Shown here piece after piece: positions 36,040 through 48,369 of a DNA stretch of 64,000 nucleotides. The notes under the pieces were generated by a model. It had not been told where the DNA came from. It searched no databases and saw only the letters and a program-made list of their open reading frames with translations. The translations under genes and the position numbers were made by a program. The DNA lies in NCBI GenBank assembly GCA_958299035.1, contig CATQJL010000223.1:76587600-76651599 (forward strand), written 5' to 3'. Every line of letters begins with the position of its first letter. Position 1 is the stretch's first letter. The stretch comes from Cylicocyclus nassatus (taxonomy: Eukaryota > Nematoda > Chromadorea > Rhabditida > Strongylidae).

Positions 36040-37699
36040 CCCATTTTATTCGCTTTTTATCCGAAAGCCCATTTTCAAATGGACTTTCGTGGACATCATC
36101 CTAAATCAGTTAGGTTTAGGTAGGCAGAGATCGTAACAAAAAGAATGATATCTGTGAACGAGTCAACTTCGTCATCATCCTAAGCATATCCTGAGCTATG
36201 ACTTTCCACTGCATATCTAGCCTGATCATTAAAAAAGGTATCTACAAAGTAAAATGATCATCGTTTTGATAGATGGGCAAACATGTTCGTGGAACGGATG
36301 GACCAGCTGAGAAATCATCTGAAACGACTTTCGCTTCTGAAACTCGTGAACGCAGCCACCGACGACGACCAAGAAGATCGTGGATGACCAGCATGACCAA
36401 ATAACCAGCATGTCAAATAACACTTGTGCATAAGATGAATTCTGAGATTCTTGGGTACAGGGTAATTTACTGATAGTTTTCAAACTTGGTTCCTGTTGGA
36501 AAACCTTAAGTGCCCTATCTCCACTCAGTATAAAGCGTCAGCGGTACTGAAAATAACGATTTCATCTAAAACGTATCAGTTTTATCCAATAACTGTAAAC
36601 AGATCTACATTTTGCAGTAATCGCGTTTTTCAATGCCTTCGATAACACGTTCTAGTGCTTGTCTACCACTCTGAAACAATGTGTAGACCACTACTTGCTG
36701 TCTCGAGTAATGGGATGTTTACTGGTTATTATCTGTACTACTATTAAATAAAGAAAGACAATCTCGGAAGCCCATTATATTATAATAAAATCTACGGGTT
36801 CTCCTCAACCCCTCATTGAAGTAAATTCATAAAGACGCGTGTCTGTTGAGCGAAAAGTTGAAAAAGTATTTATTATGGAAACCACCAAAACGAATGCACA
36901 GCTGGACAAATGCTAGCTGCAGGCAACTGCCATTTGATTTGTGAAAGTAGCAAAATCTTGACCGATTGTAGCTGTGCAATGTTGCATCACGATTTTAGTA
37001 AGGTATAGAGTAAGAGGTTGAGGGCGTAGATTCAAACTTTTGCGGTAACTTTTTAGAGCTAGTTGGATTGTTGTCGGTCATCGGTAATGAATCGAACACA
37101 AAGCGCGCGAACGTCGGATACTACGTCGGAAGTTTCAGCTTTGACTTCTAATTTTGTGGCACCTTTTATATATCAATTAGTAGCCTAAAAAAGCAGTTGC
37201 AATGCGACAGTTCATTTCATATGAAGCCGCGGTTGAAGAAGCTGTGAGCTAGATGATATGGCCAAGCAACTGCAGAGCGAAGGTGAAGACGAGAGACACA
37301 CGACGCCATTTGAACGGTAAGCTTCACAACGGTTCGGCCTCTGCTGCTCCTCACTCATGGTTCACCGGCTTTTTTTGCCAATTACCGGCGGCCTCAAACC
37401 GCGTGTTTGAGCAATAAATCTCTTTATAATCTATTGTGTTATGTCACCGCAGGGGAGGGACCAACACTTACTATAGACTCATATGAGCTTGGATTGTCTG
37501 AGATAATTGCTAAAGCACAATCACCTCAAGAAAAAACTGCAATATACGTAATTTGGCAATGCTTCTAATTCCCTAATCCCCTACCTTGGTTTTGCTCAGA
37601 CTGGAAGAATTTGGCAGTGCTTCTAATCTCCTAACCTGGTGTTGCTCAGATTGGGAGGCCAACACTTTTTATACATTCGTATAAGCTTGGATTGTTTGA
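36040..37699. other. No gene recognised; dispersed short repeats
   Basis: A segment near 36400-36480 reappears inverted near 38325-38415 (the TGTTATTTGACATGCTGG block). GGCAATGCTTCTAATTCCC-type and CCAACACTTACTATAGACTC-type words recur at 37460-37690 and 38220. A short plus-strand frame at about 36276 (M..VERMDQLRNHLKRL-like) looks protein-like but overlaps repeated DNA. Confidence 0.4.
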
Positions 37700-38165
37700 C
37701 AAGGAAATGAAGGTTAGTTGAAGTGGCCGTTAATGTGAAATGGGTTTTGATTCTGACCTGAAGGGTACGAAACACTGATTCCAAATCTACCTCTCTTATC
37801 TGCTGCGGGCCCCTGAGCGAGGAGGTACAAGATTTTATGAACAAAAATCTGCATGTGCAGCTAGGATAAAATCAGTCGTAGCATTCTTTTCTACGGCTCG
37901 ATTTATTTTAGGGTTACTTTGTGCAATAAATAGCCTTAATTCAAACACATTCACTTAATTCTGCTGCTTCGCAAAGCTACGAAATGTTAACGACTAATTT
38001 TACGCGTTCATGCAATGAATTTTTTCCCCACAAAAACCTCCAAAACTTCTCAATCAGAAACACGCAGCAGATAAGAAAAGTGTATTTGAAATCAATGTTT
38101 CATACCCTTCAACTCAGCATACATCTCATACAGAAAGGCCACTTTGACTAAACATCCATCCCTTG
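37700..38165. mobile_element. Foldback MITE, 3-bp TSD family (copy 4)
   Basis: It begins CAAGGAAATG and ends CATCCATCCCTTG, with TGA at 37697-37699 and 38166-38168. Arms pair across the GATTCCAAATCTACC / TTTGAAATCAATGTTTC blocks. Confidence 0.85.
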
Positions 38166-38485
38166 TGAGACAGTTGGTGAAGAACAGTCATCGCAAGGAA
38201 TAATTGCAGTAGATGGAATTAGGCAGTGCTTCTAATCCCTCACTTGCTTTTGCTCAAACTGGGAATTCTAGCATGGTACGTAATGAGTGAAAGAGAGGGC
38301 ATCTAAGGTTTTCTAAAAAAACCATGTTTGAAAATGGTAATTAACTATCCTCTACCTAAAAATTTCCGAATTTATTTTGGTGCATACGTGTTATTTGACA
38401 TGCTGGATATCGATACGATGATTGTTTGTTTTGTAGGGTCCCTTTTTATGATCAGGCTAGATAGACAGTGGCAGGTCATAGCTCA

Positions 38486-38574
38486 AGGTTGGGCCAGACT
38501 GCGCAGCGCACGCTCACTGCACAAACATATGGAGCGGCGTACGTCGCGTACGCCGCGCAGTCTGGCCCAACCCT
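38486..38574. repeat. 89-bp GC-rich hairpin (mini-MITE)
   Basis: AGGTTGGGCCAGACTGCGC and its complement GCGCAGTCTGGCCCAACCCT enclose a CG-rich loop. It is too short to be other than a minimal inverted-repeat element or secondary-structure motif. Confidence 0.8.
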
Positions 38575-39700
38575 AGGATATGCTTAGATTTTGTTGACGG
38601 AGTTCTGATCATACCTTCTATACACAGAACAATGTACGCTGGTAACCTTCACTTTGAGAGCCCTGATAGAACACAATTCACCCGGAGAAAAGAACAGAAG
38701 TTATTTGGAGCGAAGTCCCGGATATCATGACATAACTGTATAAGAGTAAATATGAATGAGGCAAGTATAGTGGTATCTGAGAAAAGAGCTAAAAAACAAA
38801 CAAAAAGTTTGCGTTTTTCGCGTTTTTATAGCCTTTTCTGCTAATAAGAAGGTCTTCACCCAAAAACCCTTAGGCAGAACAGCTGCTTTCAGTTAACCTT
38901 TTTATAGACTACGTTTGAATGTTAAAAGGTCACGAAAACTGTTGGAGTTCAATAAAAACGAGAAAATGCGCTTAAACCTTGCGCGGAGAGTCGCCACGCA
39001 AATGCTGGTTTATCTCGTTAAGGAATGATTTGAAACATTCGCGACGTTGTCGGTGCTTCTGGTCGTGCCATGAGGACCACAATGATCTATAATGTTGCAA
39101 GGTTTGATTGTGATTCCGCAGAAATCTATGACCAGAGCCAAATGCCCCGTCTTTGGTCCGTCTCCGCGCGTTGCGCGCTGCCTAGGTAGTGCGCTTTTGT
39201 TCATAATCCTTTATTGGAGTTAGTAAGCAACCATTCCTTACACGCTTAGGTATATTTTGCTCAGGATTATGAGCACAACAAAGCTAACAACGTCGCCAGA
39301 AACAAAAATTGCGAGAAAGGGCTGAAAGTTTGAAGGACGCGCCAAAAACTAGGTTCCTGACGTGCATTTTGACTTAGGAGAAAACACAACTTTACCTTTT
39401 TAGAACTAATGTTTTTCGTTTATTTTCTTCTTGATAATTACCCATTCTGAAATATGTTTGTTTTCAAAACAACAGAGAAGAAACTATTTTTCCCTCGTTT
39501 TTTCACGTGCTGTGGATTGCCTGGTCATGTAGCGAAAACCTGCAGTTCGAGCTGCCGCCAAACGAAAAATTTGAAACTGGTTGCGGCGTTTCATTGATTT
39601 TCGAAGGCTTCTTCTGCTTTCACTAATTTTTTTACAACTTTTTCTCTTCTTTAATTTCCTGCAAACAAATTTCACTTTCTTATGGGGGGCAGATACTTAA
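38575..39700. other. No feature seen
   Basis: AT-rich DNA with short unrecognised frames only (for example 39010-39204 and 39484-39675 on the minus strand). Confidence 0.4.
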
Positions 39701-39751
39701 ACAGCCTTCACTTTTGATGCCCTATCTTTAGACTATCGGAGGTATGGTTCC

Positions 39752-39822
39752 GGCACATACACACATCACACATATACACACAAACACATACATATACAGA
39801 TATATACATACACATACACACA
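39752..39822. repeat. Short CA-type microsatellite
   Basis: About 70 bp of ACACATACA-like repeats. Confidence 0.85.
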
Positions 39823-39918
39823 ACCCTTAGCCCTTTATTTTGAGTTATGATGATACTTCGACTACATACAAGATACGTGAATTTTCTTAACTTCAATACC
39901 ACAGACTTGAACATCTCA

Positions 39919-40202
39919 CTACGCAATTTCGGGACAAGAGAATTCAAAGTTGCACAATTTTTTAGCTGTAATTGCGCAAAGAGTACAGTTTAGTTGTGCA
40001 GGAAGGTTCAGATTTGTCTCGAAACAAGTCTCGTTGCTATACGTGCTGGTTCCTGAATCATGGTATCGACGTTCTATCGTCATCATCTTATAATCATGGG
40101 CTTGAAGACATCTTTTGTGCACTTTGTGGATTGCAAACTTGCTACGACTATCAAAGCCACTTCTTCACTCATGTTTTTCTGCCAGTGGTTTCTGTTCCGT
40201 AA
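39919..40202. other. Possible exon, strand unresolved
   Basis: Both strands are open. The plus frame (39972-40202) carries paired cysteines (RCYTC, then FCALCGLQTC, then SHFFTH) and is followed at once by AATAAA near 40208. The minus frame (about 40158-39919) ends with a cysteine-rich stretch (NETCF, CTLC, EFSCPEIA) and has AATAAA about 85 bases downstream near 39835. No flanking exon could be tied to either in phase. I cannot decide the strand, or whether it is coding. Confidence 0.3.
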
Positions 40203-40305
40203 AACGCAATAAACAAAAAGTTTGATAAGTTTTATTTTGAAAGGAAAATGTTATCAAATTACAATACAATCATACACTGATATTGATGCAGATTGCAAGG
40301 TTTAA

Positions 40306-40775
40306 AGGCAGCGTCCGGGCAAGATCCATCCACCCAGGTTAGCACATAGTTGTAAAGGGGGGCCCATGAGTATCCGATCTGCGTTGGTCCGAATCTTTGA
40401 AGTGGCTTCTAAAAGAAGATACGGGCCTGTGATACGTATCACAAACTGCCCCTTCGTATCACAAACCACCGCTGAGGACGAGTGCTCACGCAGGTGTGCG
40501 GTTGCATTGCAGTTGCATTGCAGTTGCACTGCAGTTGCATTGCAGTTGCACTGCACACTGCAATGCAACTGCATCCGTACAGTTGCAGCTTTTCCCGCTG
40601 GCATGCGATGGGGACGAGCAATCCGAAACTCGTCCGCTTCTTGAAGAGAGGGTCCCCAAGAATCGGGTTATTCGGGGGTATTGAACTATTTGGACTTTAC
40701 AACTGTATTCAGGGCCACGGGAAGGCCCCAGAATGGCAGGAACATGAGAGGCGAAATTTTGCCCGGACGCTGCCT
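40306..40775. mobile_element. AGGCAGCGT element with GTTGCA tracts, TTAA-flanked
   Basis: Ends AGGCAGCGTCCGGGCAA and TTGCCCGGACGCTGCCT are flanked by TTAA exactly at 40302-40305 and 40776-40779, the signature of piggyBac-type insertion. The interior carries a cluster of GTTGCATTGCA / GTTGCACTGCA repeats. It is related to 12481-12999 and, by its outermost bases, to 62171-62971. Confidence 0.85.
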
Positions 40776-41141
40776 TTAAGTCACAATTCGCCAAGTGAAA
40801 TCACCGCAATTGGGAAAACGAAACATTCTCGCGCAAATTATAATTTCGCACTAAAGTGGTGTGCCTGCCAGGACATTTGGGCTCGCTATAATTGCAAGCT
40901 CTTAAAAATACCATGACACTGCAAGCCCCACTCACTGAAGCAATCATTTTTTGAATATCGATAAAATTATGAGTCACCAAAGGTGTCAAAGGATAGAGAA
41001 AAACGTCTTCTCTACTACAAGCCACTAATTCTAACACGATTCTTCAGGAGTTTTAGTAAATTAAGTTTAAAAAATGGAAAAAAGAGTAGAAGCTCATAAG
41101 TTCCAAGTTCTCTCTTTTTTGAACCTGGGCATCTTGATGTA

Positions 41142-41785
41142 CTCGTTTCATGTTATTTTGTGCCAGATCCAGGTTAGTACGATGGTATCATTTATTGACC
41201 TTACGTTTCCACAAAGTCATCGTCTTCGGAGGCCTGAAGTGGATTGCAGTTATTCATCTGGGAGACAAGACCGCCAAACGCAATCCCATCAGTAAATCTG
41301 GATTTCATCCCGAGGGCAACGTACTGAGTCACATGATGTAGTAGAGACTGACTTGTGCTCCACCGCGGTATTAATGAATTAGTCAGTAGCCGCACAAAGT
41401 AGACGGCGACACTGAGCGTTGCTCAGCAGAACGATCTTCATTAATGTGCAAGCTGTAAGTCACATATCGACAAGAATGGCAAGAGTTCTGTCATAAGCCT
41501 TCATGTTATTCATGCTTGGACTTCTGACAGAAATCCATTGCTTCCACACTAACACGCGGTGCAGCGTAGGTCAGTCTCTACTACATCAGCGTGTGATTCA
41601 GTAGGTTGCCCTCGGGACGAAATCCAGACTGACTGGTGTTTGGACATTGCGTTTAGCGGTCTTGTCTAGCAAATGAACAACTGCAATCTACTTCAGGCCT
41701 CCGAAGACGAAGGCTTGTCAGAAGAAAGCTTAATAAATGATACAACGTACTACCCTGGATCTGGCATAAAATAACATAAAACGAG
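41142..41785. mobile_element. Foldback element, about 220-bp arms
   Basis: The left arm (41142 to about 41364) and right arm (about 41565-41785) are inverted copies, with landmarks such as GCCAGATCCAGG / CCTGGATCTGGC and TCTTCGGAGGCCTGAAGT / ACTTCAGGCCTCCGAAGA. The central 200 bp is unpaired. Confidence 0.85.
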
Positions 41786-42840
41786 CAGAAGCTTAATAAA
41801 GGACTAGATGAGAAAAAAAGACTTTGGAATGCTGTTTGATATTCAGTTTCGTGTGCCCTCTAATCAAAAATGAATTTCCAAAATTATTGGACATAATTTG
41901 CTTTCGCAACAAATTCCACCACAGAATATGTTTGAAGTTTTAAGAAAGTGCTCATAGCATAACTGGTATCAAACCGAAAATTATAGCTGAATCTTTGAAA
42001 ATATATCGAGAGGAAAAGATAGGGTTTATGTAATAACATTTCATAACATTTTCTGCAACGTAGCTGTTTCTCGTGAAGAAATGTTCGCAAGGTCGAATAT
42101 TTAAGATTGGTTTAAAGAAAAGAGCTGTACAAAAACACCTACTAATTCTTGTATTTTACATTTTTACATCGAAAAAATGACTCTGCTTTTGTGAGGAAAT
42201 AATTATTTGTCAAAATAATTGATTCCTTACAAAAAGAAAGTCATTTTATGTCAAAAAATCAATAAAATTAGACCGCTATAAATTCATGTCATAAGTGAAG
42301 AAAGCGGATCCGTGCGAATCCGCCTGTGCCTGGCGGGCACATCACTTAGGTGCCAGGCGACGGTGGGAAACTGCCCGCACTCCGCAATTGCTAGATCTCG
42401 ATGTATGTAGTGCATGTTGAATCTAAAAAGCGTCAACGAGAGAGCAGCGAAAAGCGAGGCAAATTGTGAGGCAGATTTTGAAATTATTTGCTGAAGTGAA
42501 AGGAAAGGAATAGGAAGGTTAGGAAAGTTAGGAATAGGAAAGTTTGATTGAAAACTTTTCACATTTCTGCGCACAAAGTTGAAAAATATATTTTGTCTGA
42601 TTTTTTTTTCATTCATACTTCAAAAATCCTTTCTTTAGCTTGACTTGAAGTAAGCTTGAACAATCTCTCATTAGTACCTATCAAGTCTCACAATCATTGA
42701 CGTTACCTCATATACAAAAGAACTTTTTTTTACGAAAAGTGACTAAGGCCGCATGCACTGACATTAGTGGGAGTAAAGCGCAGCTTTAAAAAAAGCTTTG
42801 TATTCTGGAGCTTTAAGTGTCCGAATTTTTCGCTGTCTGC
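41786..42840. other. No gene recognised
   Basis: AT-rich. The 110-codon minus frame 42284-42616 is the only notable open frame and is rejected as a gene. Confidence 0.4.
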
Positions 42841-42844
42841 CTAT

Positions 42845-43345
42845 CCACATGTCTCTACTACCATTGCTATTAGCATATTGAAGGTGAGGAAAGAGTCGTA
42901 CAAGCTGCTTTTCCCAGCTTTTTGTATGATCTCCAAATTATCTCCGACGGAGCTTCCGTCTTTTTCTTCAAAGTCATTTTTCTTTCTTTGTTCAATGAAA
43001 TCGCTTCAAAGTTGTACTGATTAATTATCTTACCTAACCTGTCAAGAATATTTCAGATAAGAACAAGTGTTGTATCGAAGTCAAGTGAACAACGCCACAA
43101 ATCGAGAGTCGAAGATTGGCGTTCAACAAAAATTCCAAGATTATCTCATTTGTTCTTATCAGTATGCTTAGCAGTGTTGGGTCAGATGGGCACGACAACT
43201 TTTAGTATGTCTTCATTGATTTCGAAAAAGAAAATTGACTTTTAAGATGAAACGGGTGGCAGCCGGAGATCATCAGAGGCGTACAAGAACTGAAAGATCC
43301 GGTTTGTACAGCTTCGCGCTCCTTTACAATACGTTCACAGAAGAG
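42845..43345. mobile_element. Degraded foldback related to 48370-49264
   Basis: TCTCTACTACC near the left, a CAAAGTCATTTTTC block at 42968 and its inverted counterpart around 43235, and the CGGAGATCATCAGAGG segment parallel the better-preserved foldback at 48370-49264. Confidence 0.55.
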
Positions 43346-43523
43346 TCGTAAAAGCATTTACAGATAGATAAATTCTAGATATGGACCTTTTTAGAGCTGC
43401 GATCCCCTCCTGGCGAAGCGCTAGCGCATGCGGCTGTAAAAGTAAGGAGCAAAAAAAGCACACAGAAAGCCATACCATGAAAATCGTTTTTGCAAACACA
43501 GTTCAAAACCGCATCACTAAGTA

Positions 43524-44696
43524 TTAGGTTGGCTAATGAATAATTTCGTTTTGACATACAAGTTCGATGCTCCATAAAGATTCAAATAACTGTTATTTAG
43601 CTACGATTTTTTGTGAGCGAGTAGCATCAGCATTCTACCACCACATACTCATTACATAGATTTCAAAAGCATTATAAAAGACACTTATGACCTTACATGG
43701 CTAGCATTCCAAAAAACACTTTTTTGACTTTCCATGTTTCGCTCTCAGCTTGTATATGTGCAGAGACGAGTATTTATTAATTGATTACACGCAACCTTTG
43801 GCTACGTGGCGGCCTACAGTGAAGGCTATGACCTGCTTTTTGGGTACTTAGCCTTCTTTCCAGGTACCTGCATGTGGAAGTCAGTTTTGCGGTAATTCAA
43901 ATCGCTTGAATTTGACCATCTATGGCAATATGCAAATGTCTGGATATATAGGAATCGTATGTATGCGTAAAAGCCTGCACTTAACACCTTTCGCATTATT
44001 TTTTGAGCACGATCTTCGGAAAATCGACAAAAAATCTGGCTGATTTCTTGCCCTATTTCGCCATCAAAAATAATAATTTTTAAGCAAAAAAGTTGACTAC
44101 CCATTCTCATTGATTTACTCTTTCAAATGGTATCATACATTCATACATACTACATACATACTACATACTACATATCATGACCTTACATGGCTAGCATTCC
44201 AAAAAACACTTTTTTTGACTTTCCATGTTTCGCTCTCAGCTTGTATATGTGCAGAGACGAGTATTTATTAATTGATTACACGCAACTTTGGCTACGTGGC
44301 GGCCTACAGTGAAAGCTATGACCTGCTTTTTGGGTACTTAGCCTTCTTTCCAGGTACCTGCGTGTGGAATTCAGTTTTGCGGTAATTTAAATCGCTTGAA
44401 TTTGACCATCTATGGCAATATGCAAATGTCTGGATATATAGGAATCGTATGTGTGCGTAACATCCTGCACTTAACACCTTTCGCATTGTTTTTTGAGCAC
44501 GATCTTCGGAAAATCGACAAAAAATCTGGCTGATTTCTTGCCCTATTTCGCCACCAAAAATAATAATTTTTGAGCAAAAAAGTTGACTACCCATTCTCAT
44601 TGATTTACTCTTTCAAATGGTATCATACATACACAAACCTATCCGTTGTATTTATACAGATTGTTAGAAACGACGAAATTATTTTTTAGCCAACCT
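43524..44696. mobile_element. Mariner-like element containing a 454-bp tandem duplication
   Basis: The left end TTAGGTTGGCTAATGAATAA and the right end AAATTATTTTTTAGCCAACCT are inverted; the TTAGGTTGGC terminus is typical of mariner elements. No transposase frame remains; the interior consists mainly of the duplicated segment. Confidence 0.7.
43687..44630. repeat. Direct duplication, two 454-bp copies
   Basis: Copies at 43687-44140 and 44177-44630 run from ATGACCTTACATGGC to GGTATCATACAT, separated by a short CATACTACATA-rich spacer. They are nearly identical. Each carries a 94-codon minus-strand frame whose differences between copies are mostly amino-acid changing, so I do not call it a gene. 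Confidence 0.9.
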
Positions 44697-45072
44697 CTAT
44701 ATCAGTCTATAGTATTCCATATGTACCTCCTGATGGCGAAAAACTTGTACAATGTTTTGCACCTCCGCAAAAGGCACAGAAGAGATTATAGTAAATCTTG
44801 TCCGGCCTGTTCCAACTATCCATTTCGATCGTGAATGCTGTGCATGCGAAATGTGGACGTTCACTGAGTATCTAAAAATTTTCGATTAATCTCGACTTGT
44901 CTGACCGCTCATGCCTAAAGGACCTTGCGGAAAAGACGGCGTTCTCAAGCACAGCGTGCAGGAATTGGGTTTGCGAAATTTCAAATACAACTTCTCATAA
45001 CTCTGTGCAATTTGTTTAAAGTCCTTTGGAGCATTATGAGGCAGTGGCGTTTGTGAAACTGGGTTTATGCTG
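44697..45072. other. No gene recognised
   Basis: Spacer with a 64-codon minus-strand frame (44886-45080) that overlaps a possible repeat terminus (GGGTTTATGCTGATTCCC). No supported feature. Confidence 0.35.
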
Positions 45073-46395
45073 ATTCCCATACATGGGTAAGTTCGAAAAC
45101 ATTTATCGAATGAATGAATATCGAATAAATTCGAAGATAAAAAATTTCGAATAGACGAATGCTGAGTAAATTCAAGATTTAAAAATTCTCGAATGAATGA
45201 ATTCCGAATATAACCAGAAAGTCAAAAATATCGAATGAATGAATATCGATTATATTCGAACATTAGGAGTCGAATTTCGAATAAATATTCGGATGATTTA
45301 TCGAATAAATAGAGCAACCAGATCTAAAACTTGCTGACTTATTCGGCTGAAGCCGATCGATTTATAATCAGCTCAATGGTGCTTTTATAAATAATCAGCA
45401 CCCTTTCTTCCCCCCCCCCCCACCCTGTACCAAGTTCCTGCCCCGTAGCTAGCATCATGTAACTGGCAATTCGCGTACAACTGTCGTGTGAAGCATGTGT
45501 GGAGCCTGTCATAATTAAAGCTTGCATTTCTTAATGTGGACTTTCTTCGTCCGGCTTTAGCCTTTACCATAGTTAATAGGCTGGTAGCTCCCCGTGTCAA
45601 AGTGCCTGCAAGCATCCATGAAAATCTTGGATGCGCTGTGATAACCGAACTATCATGTAATATTTACTCAATAAAACTTTATTGCAAGGTGATAAGGCTG
45701 CAAAATTCAGCAACCGGCTAATCCTACGCTACAGCTGCAATGTCCTTTACTCAAAATACATCAATTCGCGAAAAATTCCCAACATAAAGAATAGAGGCAG
45801 TTGTGCAGCATGAGTTTCACAAGCTAGAGTGCTCACTAGTGTGGACCTTTGCGTACCTAAAGCGTGAGAAATGCAAAGAAAGAGAAACAGGCATGCCAAA
45901 CTGAAATTCGATAGGTTTTTTTTGTCGATTTAGTGCCGATCGCAGTGCGAACTATCTTAATCGAAAAGGCACCAATCAAAATCCACACCTAATTTTTTTA
46001 CTGTCGCAAGCAGTCGGAGGAATGCGATTTTTCATACAGTTCAAAAGCAATCACGATTGCAAAAAGATGCAATAGAGTATTGTGGAAAAAAAGCAGACGA
46101 AGTGAGCTTGATGCTCAGCTAGGCACTGCAAAAAGCTCGAATGATCTGAATACGGGATTTATTCGAATACGAATTCGAACAAATATTTGAATAAAACATT
46201 AGAATAAATTCTATTCGAAATTCTTATTTTTGATTATTCGAGTTTTCGAACTTTATTCGATTTTTCATTTTTGATTATTCGAGTTTCAAATATTATTCGA
46301 AAATGGAAAAATTCCGAATATCAAATTGAATGCGAATATATTCGAAGGTTTTACTCGAATGATCGAATTTCTATTCAATTCGGACCCAAGTATAA
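45073..46395. repeat. Paired TTCGAAT-rich blocks
   Basis: Degenerate ATTCGAATAAATTCGA-like words fill 45085-45310 and again 46150-46375, bracketing about 830 bp of mixed sequence. The outer edges (ATGGGTAAGTTCGAAAA and TTCGGACCCAAG) look weakly inverted, so this may be one element with low-complexity arms. Confidence 0.45.
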
Positions 46396-47237
46396 TTCCC
46401 ATAATCCGGAACTGTTCCCGCACAGTTCCCGCATTGTGCTAGAACATTCCGGAACTGTGCTGCATGCGCTGCAACCGCCCCGCTCACGTTTTGAACGGCG
46501 GGAAATTGGAGAATTTTGACCGTATTCAACGTTTTCTTCCAGATTTTCTTCTCACTGGCTTTATTCCTCTATCCCGCTTCCCTTCTTGATCAAAAGAACT
46601 TCGAACCCGAAGCGGGGTTGAAAAATGAGCGCTTTTCTGCTCTGCATGTCCGACAAAACGTCTGCTCTTGCACTCGTCCATTCTCGCTTCGTTTTCTTCT
46701 CGCTCAAGGCTATACTGTTCGTTCCAGAAAGCCGTTGCGTAGTTTTCACAGGCATCTGTCTCGAATTAGGACATGCGAACATTCTGAAAATGCGGAAATG
46801 GGAGCTTTGCTCTTGTTTTCTGATATTCGTTTTTGGGCATTCTCAGCCCCATTCCTTTTTCCATATCGTTGCTTATCCGTTCTTTCTTCTACCCGCTCCT
46901 CCTAGTGATGAGAAAAGCTGCAAACTTGAAGCGGAGTTAAAGAGAGAACGCTGTTCTTTTTCATGTGCATGTTTCAAATAATTAGAGAAAAACAACGTTC
47001 ATTCCTAAACCCCGCAAGTTCAAAGCTTTTCTCATCACTAGGAGAAGCGGGGTAGAGGAATAGGGCCAAAATGAGAGGAATTTGGAGGAAAAACAGTTGA
47101 AAACGGTCAAAATTCTCCAACTCCCGCCGTTCAGAACGATGCGGGGCGGCTGCAGCGCATGCAGCGGAACAGTTCCAGCACTGTGCGGGAACTGTGCGGG
47201 AACAGTTCCGGAACATGGGATTCAGTATGAACCCGGC
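46382..47237. mobile_element. Foldback MITE with CGGAACTGTTCCCGCAC arms
   Basis: The left arm (46382 to about 46620) and right arm (about 46990-47237) are inverted copies. Subterminal GTGCGGGAACTGTGCGGGAA repeats occur on both sides, followed by GCGCATGCAGC and GGCGGG blocks. The frames of 118-129 codons inside it (46516-46981) are arm and loop artefacts. A similar end fragment occurs at about 58735-58765. Confidence 0.8.
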
Positions 47238-47755
47238 CTAAGGGAGAAGGAGGGCGCTCCCAGTTCCCGAGGATGGATTAGAAATATTTCAAAGCTACTT
47301 GCGTGTATTGTAAACTTCGAATAAATAAAAGTTCTAACTTTTGTTGTGGAACTGAACTGAGGGCAAGGCTCGACCCAGGTGGCTCACGGAGGCAGACTGT
47401 TATCGTTTCAAAGGTGAAAGGCAAAGCAGAAAGCATTTTCGCAGTCCGGAGCGAAGAAAATGTATGTATTAGCTTAATATGGTGTGTAAGGAATATTAGC
47501 TATTCCCTCATGCAAAATCAAAAATTTTAAGTGGTGAAAACTTTTTTCTTTTCGCACGAAACTAAATCTAAAACTTGATTTTCATGTAAAATTAAACGAG
47601 TAAAAAACGCGGTTAGCCCAATATGTTTTTGCGCCGCTCGCCTTCAAAAAAAAACTTATCCCATAGTATTGTGAATCTTAAGGCATGCATTAATATCGCC
47701 GCTGGGGAAGGAATCGCAGCTTAGAAGAAAGCTTCATATCCTGAAACTCCAGATA
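47238..47755. other. No feature seen
   Basis: AT-rich spacer between two elements, without gene-like exons. Confidence 0.4.
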
Positions 47756-48339
47756 CCTAGAGAATCGTTGGGGTAGGCGGCCATACGATTTATAGGCAAG
47801 CGGGCACCAAAAAAGTCCGCCGATTTTTTGCAGTCCACTTGCAGGTATATGAAATAATGTTGGCTACTTTTTAGACCAACTCTGGGAAAACAATCTAATC
47901 GAGCAACCGAATACTTCTTCATAGCTTACAATTAGTTGCGGCGCAGCGGCTGCATTCTCGCAGAGTTTTCGCGAGAATATGCAAATTTGTTGAGGGCCGC
48001 ATGGTTCTTTGTGAAGGACCGCACAGCGCTTAGGTATCTTCCTCTGAGAGAAAGTACCCCAAACTCGGGTAATTAAAAAAACGATGAGACCTCTGCTATA
48101 TAAAGTGCTACATTTGCTCGGCGTACGCACGAAACTGCGTAACAAAAGTCAGAGCGCTCGCTGAAAGAAATTATTTGACGAGCGCTGCAGAAAAGTCTAT
48201 ATTGCTGCTCGCTGGCAAAACATGCGACCGAAGAAGGAAAGTTCCGTTTACTGAAGTTTTGGCCACGCCCCAAAATTTTGCTGACTGCTTGCAGAAAAGC
48301 GCGAGTTCGCGGCCCGCCTGCCCAGGGCGATTATCTGAG
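47756..48339. mobile_element. TA-flanked MITE, CTCAGATAATCGCC family (copy 1, 584 bp)
   Basis: The right end GGGCGATTATCTGAG and the mutated left end CCTAGAGAATCGTTGGGG are inverted; TA flanks both. The interior (GGACCGCACAGC, AAGTACCCCAAACT, CGAAACTGCGTAA) matches 61463-62040. Confidence 0.75.
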
Positions 48340-48369
48340 TATTCGGATTTCACGCTTTTCACTTCTTTG

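Noticed and set aside
37400..37700. Repeated CCAACACTT...AGCTTGGATTGT words as possible regulatory sites
   Set aside because: They appear to be remnants of a dispersed repeat (also near 38220); nothing ties them to a gene.
42284..42616. 110-codon minus frame containing YIHRDLA, like a kinase catalytic loop
   Set aside because: None of the other kinase motifs (AARN continuation, DFG, glycine loop) is present, and the rest is unlike a kinase. The match is coincidental.
43375..43474. Minus-strand ORF end (MAFCVLFLLLTF...) that looks like a signal peptide
   Set aside because: It is only 32 codons from the internal Met to the stop, has no convincing donor, and its upstream part overlaps a mariner-like terminal repeat. 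It may be a first exon, but the support is too thin.
43826..44600. Two near-identical 94-codon minus-strand frames, possible conserved gene pair
   Set aside because: They lie in a direct duplication inside a mariner-like element. By eye about seven of the nine nucleotide differences change the amino acid, which argues against purifying selection.
46516..46981. Frames of 118-129 codons on the plus strand
   Set aside because: They run through the arms and loop of a foldback MITE and overlap each other in different frames.
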